64,000 bases of DNA from Schizochytrium sp. TIO01 (lineage: Eukaryota; Sar; Bigyra; Thraustochytrida; Thraustochytriidae): positions 2,736,501-2,800,500 of the forward strand of contig SMSO01000034.1 in the NCBI GenBank assembly GCA_004764695.1. The letters are read 5' to 3'. Shown here piece by piece: positions 12,494 to 21,600 of this stretch. Each line of letters begins with the position of its first letter. The stretch's first letter is position 1. The translations under genes were made by a program, and so were the position numbers. The notes beneath the pieces are model-generated. The model saw nothing but the letters and a program-made list of their open reading frames with translations, was not told the origin of the DNA and did not search any database.

Positions 12494-13087
12494 TCATGAT
12501 CCTTTAGCAAGCCAAGAAGTTATTTCACCATGGTTGCGAGGCTCCTCTTCATCTTCTCCTTCATGTTTTATAAAGGGAAAGCGGACCTCACTTGGACGAA
12601 ATGAAGATACAACGAAGTTCCGTACGTCACTAGATACGCTGCCCTCCTTTACATATCGAGAGAACTCTGCACTCATACTCTCCATGGACCATCGCTGCAA
12701 CACGCGAAGGCACATGACCATTGTCCCAGTCGCCAGTCCGCCGTCAGTACAGTGGATATATGCTGGCAAATTCCTTCTGTCTGCAAGGAATGAAAGGATT
12801 CTTGTGACGGATGCAACTGATGGAATTTTACTCTCCTCGCCCAGAGTCACAACCACTAGACGAATTCGCTCGTGCTTGCAAAACTCCACAAGATCCACTG
12901 TCATGCCAGAAAGTCCCCCTTTCACAATACTCACAACAGTTGCAAGTCCTAATCCTGCAAGGAAAGGGAAATTACGAAGGGAGGGGAAGGCCCCTCGATA
13001 TACGCATTCGTCTTCCTCGTTATCATCGCCGCAGTTGACAACAGCAAACCGAAATGGGGGAACGAGAGTGACTCGCTCACTTGCCAT
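12494..13087 (-). CDS. Siw14/Oca-type atypical phosphatase, probably catalytically dead
   Basis: The family (plant and fungal atypical dual-specificity phosphatases: Siw14, Oca1, Oca2, Oca4, Oca6) includes enzymes that cleave inositol pyrophosphates. This single-exon protein has 197 residues. Family landmarks are PPFRFAVVNCG (10-20), VYRGAFPSLRNFPFLAGLGL (29-48) and RNLPAYIHC (105-113). The signature Cys loop should read HC..GK.RTG but here is HCTDGGLATG (112-121). The nucleophile Cys113 is kept, while the phosphate-binding Arg is Ala119 and the Lys is Gly. Loss of that Arg normally abolishes catalysis, so a pseudophosphatase or substrate-binding role is likely, as proposed for some yeast Oca proteins. 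The frame is intact and the fold residues are kept, which argues against a decaying gene. Confidence 0.85.
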   Translation of the reverse strand: MASERVTLVPPFRFAVVNCGDDNEEDECVYRGAFPSLRNFPFLAGLGLATVVSIVKGGLSGMTVDLVEFCKHERIRLVVVTLGEESKIPSVASVTRILSFLADRRNLPAYIHCTDGGLATGTMVMCLRVLQRWSMESMSAEFSRYVKEGSVSSDVRNFVVSSFRPSEVRFPFIKHEGEDEEEPRNHGEITSWLAKGS

Positions 13088-14275
13088 CTTGATTCGCTAT
13101 CCGAAAATTATCTATCTGTCGATCAAACACGTTTGTTCGGTAAAGCAGCAGCCCTTTCTCTAAGTAGACAAGGGGCTGGGCAGATCACCTATCAGTTGCA
13201 CCGCACGCGCAGCCCCTTTGAGAAGGTTGGTGGTCTGGTCTAGTGAACGACTTATCAATGCTGTTGTCGCCGCTGATGCTCTATTTTTTTATCTGTGTTG
13301 AAATTGGCTTATCGCAATCTCATTACTTTAACTAACTAATTAGTAGTCCTAGTTGCACGAGTGCAAAAATTGTTATATCTACATTTCGAGTCCTTCGCCC
13401 TCTAGGTCGTGAGATTTTCCAAATACTGCCAGGGTACTATATCTTTCCAATGTCTTACGCCTTTTGACACTCTCGAGTAATGTAGCTCCTCCAAGCCCAC
13501 ACAATATAGAGAACAAACATTAACTCAGGCCATGTGCATAAAGCGAATTACAGAGCTACATGTATACCTTTCCTGTGTATGTTCGCATATCAATGGATGC
13601 TTAGAGTTATTATTGGCGCTTGCTACGTGCTTGCCCATGCACCACCTATTTGCACATTGGAAATAGATAGCGTCTTTCTTCGCTATTGGAGGCAATCTTC
13701 GTCAATAATAATGTTTGTTTGGTTTCTCTCTCATCAACACATAACACTATGTACTACCAGTAGTACTTTATTAAGCATTGGTAGGTACATATCCGTTTTG
13801 CCATCACAAATGAAAATAACTCATTGTTATACTTTACTTCGGTCAACTCTTCTATTATTATATCTACAAAATAAAACCTAGCAAAAATAGGGAATTAATA
13901 TACCTTAGCATACCAAGGCTATCACGGAATCGGGAAGAAATAAGTATCAATAACTCATTTCAGTTGCTGCTCCTGCAGCTCCTGCTGCTGCTGGTGTTTC
14001 TCCTGCTGAAGTGGCTCGTCGCGATACTTGTTTGTCAGGTGACAGAGCTTGGTTCCTATTCCCAGAGTACTTTTATATAACATCCCAGAGGCTTCTAAAG
14101 TTTTATTTCATTCAGCAAAAGCCGCAAGGAGGCTCTTAGCCCCATCTCGCGCTAAAACCAAAAGCAGAAGCTATACTACGATTGTAAGATTTGATTTCAC
14201 GTTGAGAGGAAGCCACCGTGCAGATACACAAAACAAACGAACCAAATTTTTCAGGAGACAAGATTACCAACCAAC
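13088..14275. other. Intergenic, promoter region of two divergent genes
   Basis: This interval separates the phosphatase-like gene (-) and the HspBP1/Fes1-like gene (+), which are transcribed away from each other. Its main coding-like content is a short Gln-rich minus-strand frame at 13955-14083, listed separately. A + strand frame starting at 14049 ends 13 nt inside the HspBP1-like start, so if that region is transcribed it would be an overlapping upstream ORF. Confidence 0.45.
13955..14083 (-). CDS. Possible small Gln-rich protein or 3' exon
   Basis: A 42-codon frame opens MLYKSTLGIGTKLCHLTNKY and ends with a Gln/Glu-rich tail (DEPLQQEKHQQQQELQEQQLK). The frame remains open for a few codons upstream of the ATG, next to an acceptor-like ACTTTAG at about 14094, so it could be the last exon of a minus-strand gene running into the HspBP1-like promoter. 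I recognise no family. The CAG/CTG-rich sequence could also be a simple repeat with coding appearance. Confidence 0.28.
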   Translation of the reverse strand: MLYKSTLGIGTKLCHLTNKYRDEPLQQEKHQQQQELQEQQLK

Positions 14276-15305
14276 ATGGATCATTTGAACCGAGATGGTG
14301 CTACAATTCGTGATAACAACAATGGTCCCTTTAACCAGATTGATATTCTTGAAAAGGAACTCCGGTCCTCAAAATCCAACGAACGCGTAGACGGGCTCAG
14401 AAAAATTGAAGCAAAGCTTGCATCAACTAAAAGGTTTGCAAAAGATCTCATCGAGAGTTCTCTTCTTGGCTTGGTTATTCGATTATTAGTTTCGGGAAGA
14501 TCTGATGAATACCTTATTTGCAGGTCAATTTTAGTCCACGCCAAATCCACACCGCCTCTTCTTGACGCGATTATGAATGCCTATTATCACGACCTTTTAG
14601 ATGCAATCTATTCTCATCCGAAAGATACCACTTTGCTGCAGATAATCGTTGCAGTAAGCACAAGTCCGCGATGGGTTCCCAAACTAAAACAAAGTTCAAC
14701 ACTGGTGGAGTTTCCTTACGAAGCAGAGTCATTTTGTCATTTTACAACGTATTCCCGAAGAAGCAATACGTCTCGGTGCTGTGGCAGCAGCATTGCAATT
14801 CTTACTCGACAGAACTCAACACAAAAAAGATGGAAATGTTGCTGCTCTGCGTTTCCTTCTAGAAGCAACCTATTTTCCTGTAGGCAGAGAACAAGCATTT
14901 CAGGGAGGCTGCCTTGATCTTGCAAGTGACATCATACTGGACGAAGACGCTCCTTCTCAAGCTTTACGTGCACCTGCCATGGGAATCCTATGCAACCTGC
15001 TACAAGGCCCAGACCACAAAGCAAAGCACAGAGCCATAGATAAAAACCTATGTGCTTGCCTTGTTTCAACTTTGAAATCTTTCAAGCATGACCTGATAGA
15101 CCCTATGGTGCAACTTCCCAAAGAGGAAATAGACCTATGCCTTTTCACGCTCGGCACAATTGCTGTGGCTGCATCTGCTCCTTCAGCTCGCGACCAGCTG
15201 CAAAGCTTGATCGTTTCCCTTCAAGAAATCAGTAAGTGTTCTCCCTCAGCATTAATTCAACGTGAAGCAAAGGTTGCCCTTGAGGAAATACAGTGGTCAC
15301 CTTAA
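14276..15305 (+). CDS. HspBP1/Fes1-like Hsp70 nucleotide-exchange factor
   Basis: Fes1/HspBP1 proteins are armadillo-repeat factors that release ADP from cytosolic Hsp70. Exons are 14276-14653 and 14727-15305 (a 73-nt phase-0 intron, donor GTAAGC), giving 318 residues; yeast Fes1 has 290 and human HSPBP1 359. The protein is alpha-helical throughout. An N-terminal half (LRKIEAKLAS, LGLVIRLLVSG) leads to IRLGAVAAALQFLLDRT, ALRFLLEATY and LRAPAMGILCNLLQGPDHK, the armadillo-like pattern of the family. No signal peptide or membrane span is present. The acceptor is a tandem AAG-CAG, so an isoform with one extra Gln is possible (acceptor at 14723). It lies about 2.2 kb beyond a DnaJ gene that serves the same chaperone cycle. 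The family call rests on pattern and length rather than a diagnostic motif. Confidence 0.78.
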
Positions 15306-17115
15306 TCCATCTTAGTTTCGTGTCCTGTTTTTAATTACAACAATAGGTAAAGATCATATCAGCTTCTCAGTAACCATGTACTTACCTACTACACGACGCA
15401 CAAAATATTACGAATGCGTCCTATTTTAATAGCTTGAATAATCTCAGCACAAAATTTATAGAACCCCAAGTTTCAGTATTTAGAGATTGACTGATTTATG
15501 AGTGAAACCGTATAGATATTTACATCCAGAAAACTTGCAGCTTGTATGTCGAATATTAAATAGATCTGCAATATCCGTTGGTCGATTGCAAGCCCCAGTT
15601 ATAGATTAGATTAGACTAAATTGAAGAAATGTTGATAGCGAATTGTGTGTGTATCAAAATCTGAAAACCCATCTTTGTTTGTTTATATAATATACAAACT
15701 TTGAATAATGAATGGTGCAGTATGTATAATTGATAGAAGCCTCTCAAGTTTTCTTAGTTTACGACCGCCCTTAAAAGTTAATCATTTGTCATTCCTGGCC
15801 GGTTGAAAAGTCGATCCGTGAGGAAAATAAGTAAGTAATTGTAGTCTGGCATGATTATTTATTTAGGCTTAGGTAATCAGCTAGAGGAGACCAGCAAGAC
15901 TAAAAGGAGAAAATAAGTTGATAGATAACGAACTTATTAGATTATTTATAATATAAATCAAAGTGAAAATAAGTTAATATTTTTGTTGCCGGCCTGAAGA
16001 CCTAGATGTGACATGTCATGCATGAGACTTTAGTATCATTAATATTATATAATAAATAAATTCTGTGAGTAGACTTGTCTCTTCAGTATTCGATAAGCAA
16101 TACCCCTAAAAGAGAGACTTGATGAGCAAAGCGGCAAAGTCTTTCTTTTTTTTGCTCCTTGTGGAAAGAATGAAAATCCCCTCGCCCCCAGCCCTTCCTT
16201 CCCTTTATTGTTATACTTTTTGAACGAAGCCCTACAAGTACCATTGTTAAACTAAAAATTGACATATAACACATATTTTACAAAATTATTCTTTAAAAAA
16301 TAATAATATATAAAATTTCAAATTTTTCTAAATTTTTCATCCTTAAAAAATAATAAATTAGATTGATTTCATATATTTTATATATTTTGTCTTATTTTGT
16401 AATATAAATTGATTTTTAAATGTATATTCAGAGGGACTCAATTAAGGGTAAACTGAAGATGGTCGTTCGTACCTGCTAACTTTTATTGCCAATGTGAATT
16501 GATTGGCAACATTTAAAATAACTTTACATGGGAGTTTTTTTTAGAAGAACCGTCACTCGCTTGAATGAAACCAGAAAGAAATTCAAGGTAGAGATTATCT
16601 AAGATAGATAGGTAAAGATCTTGTGTGTTCCTTGCCTTGCCCAAGGCATCTCAGACTGTATTGAAATAATAGCTGCCTAAAGCATTGATTGAGTGCGAAG
16701 TCAGGCTGACTTCTCTCTCCTTCATCCTCAAGTTAAAGAATTAGTCTAATTTCATTGAAGATAAGTTTAAAACTTTCCCAAGTTGGACTAAATACATTTT
16801 TAACATAAAATAGAAATTCTTATCATCTCAATATATCAATGCTCGTAAAGTGAATATAGAACCTTGCTTATCATCGAGCCAAGGTCAAGCTCAATTTAGG
16901 AAATCAAACCTTGTGAATTAATAAATAAGCATATATGACCTCTCTTAAAAGCTAATATTTCAAACCCTTTCCAAAATAGATCCCCGGAAATTGCGAATGC
17001 AGGATTTATAATATTGAGCGCTTCCAACTTTAAAGCATAAAATAAACACAAACAACAAAATTTAATCTTTTACACTAGAAGTCTTGTCTCTCTCTATTTC
17101 GGTTTGCCTAAACCT
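15306..17115. other. Convergent AT-rich intergenic region
   Basis: This lies between the HspBP1/Fes1-like gene (+) and the metalloprotease gene (-), both of which end here. It holds no supported gene. It contains a strongly AT-rich core at about 16255-16425 and several sites usable as polyadenylation signals. Confidence 0.55.
16255..16425. repeat. AT-rich island with short direct repeats
   Basis: Almost pure A/T over about 170 nt. CTTTAAAAAATAATAA (about 16281) and CCTTAAAAAATAATAA (about 16342) form an imperfect direct repeat, and TATTTTATATATTTTGT-like stretches follow. It could be a matrix-attachment or origin-like element, or simply relaxed composition between two 3' ends. Confidence 0.5.
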
Positions 17116-20100
17116 TCAAGAAACGAGACATCGAAAATGTGGAGACGTGGCCTTATCTGAATAGCGATCCCACTTCTCAGCATCCTCGGATGACGTATTC
17201 GCATTTTCCATTGTTAAATGTGTAGACGGACTTTCTACATCAAATGAAGCCTGAGATGATAAACGAAGCGAGTTTTGGCGAGGAAGTGACGTATTGTCAA
17301 TAGCTGCAACATTAACAGCGCGGTCACATGAATAGCATGAACCCATGCAAGGGCAAAGACGGTCACGTAAGGTAGCGTCGCAGCAGCAGAGGTATACTAA
17401 GAGAACAAGTATGGCACCTCCAATTGCAGCAACTACTGATGCTATTATTATAAGCTTGCGCCATGAAATCGATGAGCTGTTGTTGCTCAACGATGTAACT
17501 CCGACCGGCAGATTATCAAAGCAGATTTTACTTGTAGTATTGCATTCCAGCATGTAGTAGCAGTCGCTATCAGATTCACAAGTCTGGCCTCCGACGCAAG
17601 GCAGGCAAGAGTCGCCTCCACAGTCAACATCAGTCTCGTCACCATTCTGGACACCATCAAAGCATGTTATGGTGGTTTCAGTTGTTTTACCGTCACTACT
17701 TCGTGTACTTATCGTAGTTTCTGCAGTTCCGTCTTTTACATCTGAAATTGACCCTTCGCACGATCCCTGATAGCAGTGACCACTGTCGCACGGGGTTCCA
17801 TCTAGGACTGGAACTGGTGCAATGTTGTAGCATTTCCCGTCAGTGCGACGGCATCGTAGGAAGTCACAAGAGTCAGTGTTACAGACACCTCCGAAGTATC
17901 CTCTGATTTCGCACTGAAAAACCCGTGATTGACACTCTCCTCTGTAACACGCCCCAGACTCTGAACCCTCTGATAGAGTGCACGAAGTCCCCGTGTCTGC
18001 AAATTCATCCTCTGGGCATGAGGCAGACGTCCCATCACATACTTCATCTGAATCACAACCACTGTCGTCGCGTGCAGCGCGACAAACATATTGTTCAGAG
18101 GCCAGACGTGCTGTACATGTATCGGGGGAACAACATCCATCTGATAGCACTGAGCAGGTTGCATTCGTCTGTAACATGCAAGTTGATCCATCGCAGCAAG
18201 GGTCTCCAGCAGCAGTACAGTCATTAAAAAGACAATCACACTCTTCGTCTTCTTCTACCACACCATTGCCACACACTGCTTCTGAGTTCGTAGAATCAGA
18301 TACTGAACTCACTTGCATGCAATTTTGGTTGCTCATTGTGTCCAAGAGATTCTCAAACCACTCTAAGGTACAATTGCTCCACTCAGGTTTACCCGTGGAT
18401 GTGACTGAATCCATGACGTAGTTGTGACTTGATGATGCACACGTGGTGCTACTGGGAGACTCGACATTTGTATGCTGTGCGCCGAGACCGTGCATCAGTT
18501 CATGAGCCATTGTATTAGCAACATACTGAGTGGCAAGAAAGTCTGCCTCGGTGATGCTTGTTTTGTAATAAGAATTACATACTGTACTAGTATATGCAAT
18601 CCCAATCACAGAAGGTCCTGAGCTAGTGCTGTAAAGGTCGTACCCAGTGAGTAGTTGTGTAAGATCATAACTCGGAAGAACGTCTTTGTAATTTGCGATC
18701 CACGCTGTGAAGTTAGTAAGAAGGTTGTTAACTTCGATACTCTCGCCTGTACTCGAGAACATGTTAGGCCATGGCGCAGTCTCATTGATTACCAAAATTC
18801 CTGCGACCTGAATTTGTATAACCTGCGATGATGGGAATCCACGATATATCTCCTCTACAAGGCCAAGAAGGTAAGCAGCCACAGAGAGGAGAACATTTTC
18901 ATCATCATAGACCTGGTGCATTCTTGCATCGGTAACAAGAAGAACACGAACATAGTGAGTGCTATTCGTAGACGTGGATCGAGTAGATGCAGAGCCTGCG
19001 GATGCAGAACGAGTGAGTGAAAGCGTTGCAGAACGGGAACTAGAGCTGTTGCCTGATGAATAATTTCCATACCCAACTACATACAATTCAGAATTGGAAG
19101 TTGTCAGACCACATCCATTGGGTGCAACAGATGCACCTGTGTTGTCAACCTTGACGTCATCATAACTGTCGCCTGTATCCACCAGGTCATCATCATCGTT
19201 GCCATCAGCAGATTCACCTTGTTCGATTGAGTTTTCGCTACTTGCAGATGTTGTCGGTTTTGCAGTTGGCTGTGTCGTAGAGTCTTCTGTACAATTCTTA
19301 GGGCCCGAGGTAAACCCCAAGGAAGTAGAAGTAGATGTTATTGATATCCATAGCTTACACCAATACCTACCTGTCAAGCTGCGGCCATTAAAGAAAGACC
19401 AATAATTGCATGATGACAAGCTCTGGCAATAATCCTGGCAAGCATCACTGTCGCCGTATGAGTCATTCATATACTCCCATCTAAGCAATTGACCCTGAAA
19501 CTTGGTACTCGCTTCATGACAGCCATCGACATATACTTCTGAAATTGAAGTAGTTGTGCAATTCTTTGGTCCTGAGGTAAACCCAACAGAGCCATCCGTA
19601 ATATTTGTTTGAGACGACCAAAGTTTACACCAGTATCGATCTGAAGTTGCTCGGCCATCAAAGAAAGTCCAGTAGTAGCATGACGTGCTTTCTTGGCAGA
19701 AAGTTTGACATGCATCTACACTATCGTAAATACTACTTTGGTACTCGTACGTAACAAGGTCACCTGCAAATTTAGTATCATCTTCATAGCAGCCACTAAC
19801 AAAAGTGACTGGTGCTTGTGTTGGTGCGACGGTTGAGACAACTGGGCTTGGTGTTGGCTGCGTGGTGCAGTTCTTGGGTCCTGAGGTAAACCCAACAGAG
19901 CCCTCCGTAATATTTGTTTGAGATGACCAAAGTTTACACCAGTATCGATCTGAAGTTGCTCGGCCATCAAAGAAAGTCCAGTAGTAGCATGACGTGCTTT
20001 CTTGGCAGAAAGTTTGACATGCATCTACACTATCGTAAATGCTACTTTGGTACTCGTACGTAACAAGGTCACCTGCAAATTTAGTATCATCTTCATAGCA

Positions 20101-21600
20101 GCCACTAACAAAAGTGACTGGTGCTTGTGTTGGTGCGATGGTTGAGACAACTGGGCTTGGTGTTGGCTGCGTGGTGCAGTTCTTGGGTCCTGAGATATAT
20201 CCACTACTCGAAATAGTATTTGTCACAGTGGAATATAATTTGCACCAATAATTGCCGGATGCACCCAACGGAAGATATGCCCAGTATACACAGGTTGAAG
20301 TTTCTTGGCAGTACTCCTGACAAGCTTCTGTTGAATTGTACAAAACGTTCCTTATTTCAGTGGAAATGACAGTTCCCGCTAGTTTTGTGTCATATTCGTA
20401 ACAGCCACTAATGTAAGTCACAGGTGCTTGAGTCGGTGCTACACTAGGGGCAAGGGATACTGTGTTGGGGCTCAGAGTAGGCGATAGCGTGCAGACTCGT
20501 GGCCCAGAAGTATACGCAGCTGAATCAGTCGAGCTCGTTACATCGGACCATAATTTACACCAAAACTTTGTAGGGCTTGATGTACGTCCGTCAAAAAAGG
20601 TCCAGTATTGACAATCGGTTGTATCTTGACAATAGGACTGACAAGCCTCCGAGCTATTGTATACTGAGCTCGCCATTGCTGATGCCAACGGGGTTCCAGT
20701 CAGCTTGGTGTTCTCCTCGTAACAGCCATCATAGATAGTAACTGGGCTCAAAGTTGGGACGTCTGTGGGATTGGCAGAGGGTGATGTGGAGGGTGATGAG
20801 GTGGTTGCATTTGCACAGTTACTCAATCCATAAGCATTTCCATTCCCTTGACCATAGCCATTGCATCCATTTGCATTGGCGAGTCGTCGTAGGTCCCCTG
20901 GAGTCTCGAACTCAGATGGAATAGCACGTTGAGATCTACTTCTATGTTGGTGCTCCGAAGTTGGATCCAAAGGATCTCGTTCTTCAACATACCCTACAAT
21001 CTTTTCTGTAAGTTGGCGCCCTCGATAAATTACATGTTTACCCGGACTTGCAAGAAGCGGCTCAACATGCCAGTCTTCTGCTGGACGTTTTGTTTCCGAG
21101 TTCGAAACAATTATACGACCTCTAATTTGGTTCGCACAGAACGAAAAAACTGCGTCCTTGCTAAAATAAATACAACTAGGCAGTTCCTGCTCTTGCTTCT
21201 GACGGCGTTCCACACGCTGTTCATTATGAGAATACGAATATACTGCAAAGTCTTGAGAGAATAGATTATGATGGCGTTGCAGAGAGATCTCGACATGCTG
21301 GTCAAAGGCTTCAAGATCAAAGTTGATAAATTCTTGATTCTGGGATTCGCTATCACCTTGGAGTACTCTTCGCAAAACCTGGTGCTCATGAAGGTCATGG
21401 AGAACGACATAGTCTTCAAGGTGAGCCAAAAGCCTTGCGTCACGTTTTTCTGCTGCCGAAAGTTGTAATCGTGCTTCCCTAGGGTCTTCTAGTTTTTGTG
21501 CACAGGTTTGGCTTCTAGAATCAAACTGCAAGTAACCTATCAAAGCCACAAGCAATACTCTTGATGCGAGATGCTTGCACCATTTTACTGTAGTGGTCAT
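17116..21600 (-). CDS. ADAM-like transmembrane metalloprotease with five PAN/Apple-like units
   Basis: A predicted type I membrane zinc protease (reprolysin/M12B class) of 1494 residues in one exon. Order: signal peptide (about 1-35, hydrophobic RVLLVALIGYL); prodomain-like region to about 285; five Cys-rich units of about 80-100 residues (about 288-770, each with CY or CH start, DACQ..CQ, YW..F, YWCKL and SGP..C) separated by PTPSP/APTQAP linkers; metalloprotease domain about 880-1095 with zinc-binding HELMHGLGAQH at about 1031-1041 and Met-turn YVMDS; disintegrin-like domain from about 1104 (CGNGVVEEDEECDC) and an ADAM Cys-rich region; an NGDETDVDCGGDSC cassette at about 1315; membrane span at about 1382-1404; and a 90-residue Ser-rich tail. 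All catalytic residues are present. Placing PAN-like units between pro- and protease domains is unlike animal ADAMs. Units 3 and 4 are nearly identical. Confidence 0.93.
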   Translation of the reverse strand: MTTTVKWCKHLASRVLLVALIGYLQFDSRSQTCAQKLEDPREARLQLSAAEKRDARLLAHLEDYVVLHDLHEHQVLRRVLQGDSESQNQEFINFDLEAFDQHVEISLQRHHNLFSQDFAVYSYSHNEQRVERRQKQEQELPSCIYFSKDAVFSFCANQIRGRIIVSNSETKRPAEDWHVEPLLASPGKHVIYRGRQLTEKIVGYVEERDPLDPTSEHQHRSRSQRAIPSEFETPGDLRRLANANGCNGYGQGNGNAYGLSNCANATTSSPSTSPSANPTDVPTLSPVTIYDGCYEENTKLTGTPLASAMASSVYNSSEACQSYCQDTTDCQYWTFFDGRTSSPTKFWCKLWSDVTSSTDSAAYTSGPRVCTLSPTLSPNTVSLAPSVAPTQAPVTYISGCYEYDTKLAGTVISTEIRNVLYNSTEACQEYCQETSTCVYWAYLPLGASGNYWCKLYSTVTNTISSSGYISGPKNCTTQPTPSPVVSTIAPTQAPVTFVSGCYEDDTKFAGDLVTYEYQSSIYDSVDACQTFCQESTSCYYWTFFDGRATSDRYWCKLWSSQTNITEGSVGFTSGPKNCTTQPTPSPVVSTVAPTQAPVTFVSGCYEDDTKFAGDLVTYEYQSSIYDSVDACQTFCQESTSCYYWTFFDGRATSDRYWCKLWSSQTNITDGSVGFTSGPKNCTTTSISEVYVDGCHEASTKFQGQLLRWEYMNDSYGDSDACQDYCQSLSSCNYWSFFNGRSLTGRYWCKLWISITSTSTSLGFTSGPKNCTEDSTTQPTAKPTTSASSENSIEQGESADGNDDDDLVDTGDSYDDVKVDNTGASVAPNGCGLTTSNSELYVVGYGNYSSGNSSSSRSATLSLTRSASAGSASTRSTSTNSTHYVRVLLVTDARMHQVYDDENVLLSVAAYLLGLVEEIYRGFPSSQVIQIQVAGILVINETAPWPNMFSSTGESIEVNNLLTNFTAWIANYKDVLPSYDLTQLLTGYDLYSTSSGPSVIGIAYTSTVCNSYYKTSITEADFLATQYVANTMAHELMHGLGAQHTNVESPSSTTCASSSHNYVMDSVTSTGKPEWSNCTLEWFENLLDTMSNQNCMQVSSVSDSTNSEAVCGNGVVEEDEECDCLFNDCTAAGDPCCDGSTCMLQTNATCSVLSDGCCSPDTCTARLASEQYVCRAARDDSGCDSDEVCDGTSASCPEDEFADTGTSCTLSEGSESGACYRGECQSRVFQCEIRGYFGGVCNTDSCDFLRCRRTDGKCYNIAPVPVLDGTPCDSGHCYQGSCEGSISDVKDGTAETTISTRSSDGKTTETTITCFDGVQNGDETDVDCGGDSCLPCVGGQTCESDSDCYYMLECNTTSKICFDNLPVGVTSLSNNSSSISWRKLIIIASVVAAIGGAILVLLVYLCCCDATLRDRLCPCMGSCYSCDRAVNVAAIDNTSLPRQNSLRLSSQASFDVESPSTHLTMENANTSSEDAEKWDRYSDKATSPHFRCLVS
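19562..20179 (-). repeat. Recent 309-nt tandem duplication inside the metalloprotease gene
   Basis: Two adjacent in-frame copies, 19562-19870 and 19871-20179, each encode one PAN-like unit plus its linker (103 codons). Comparing by eye I find about five differences over 309 nt, changing only Glu to Asp (NITE/NITD) and Ile to Val (VSTI/VSTV) in the protein. The remaining three units are clearly diverged, so this copy is recent or was homogenised by gene conversion. Confidence 0.92.
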
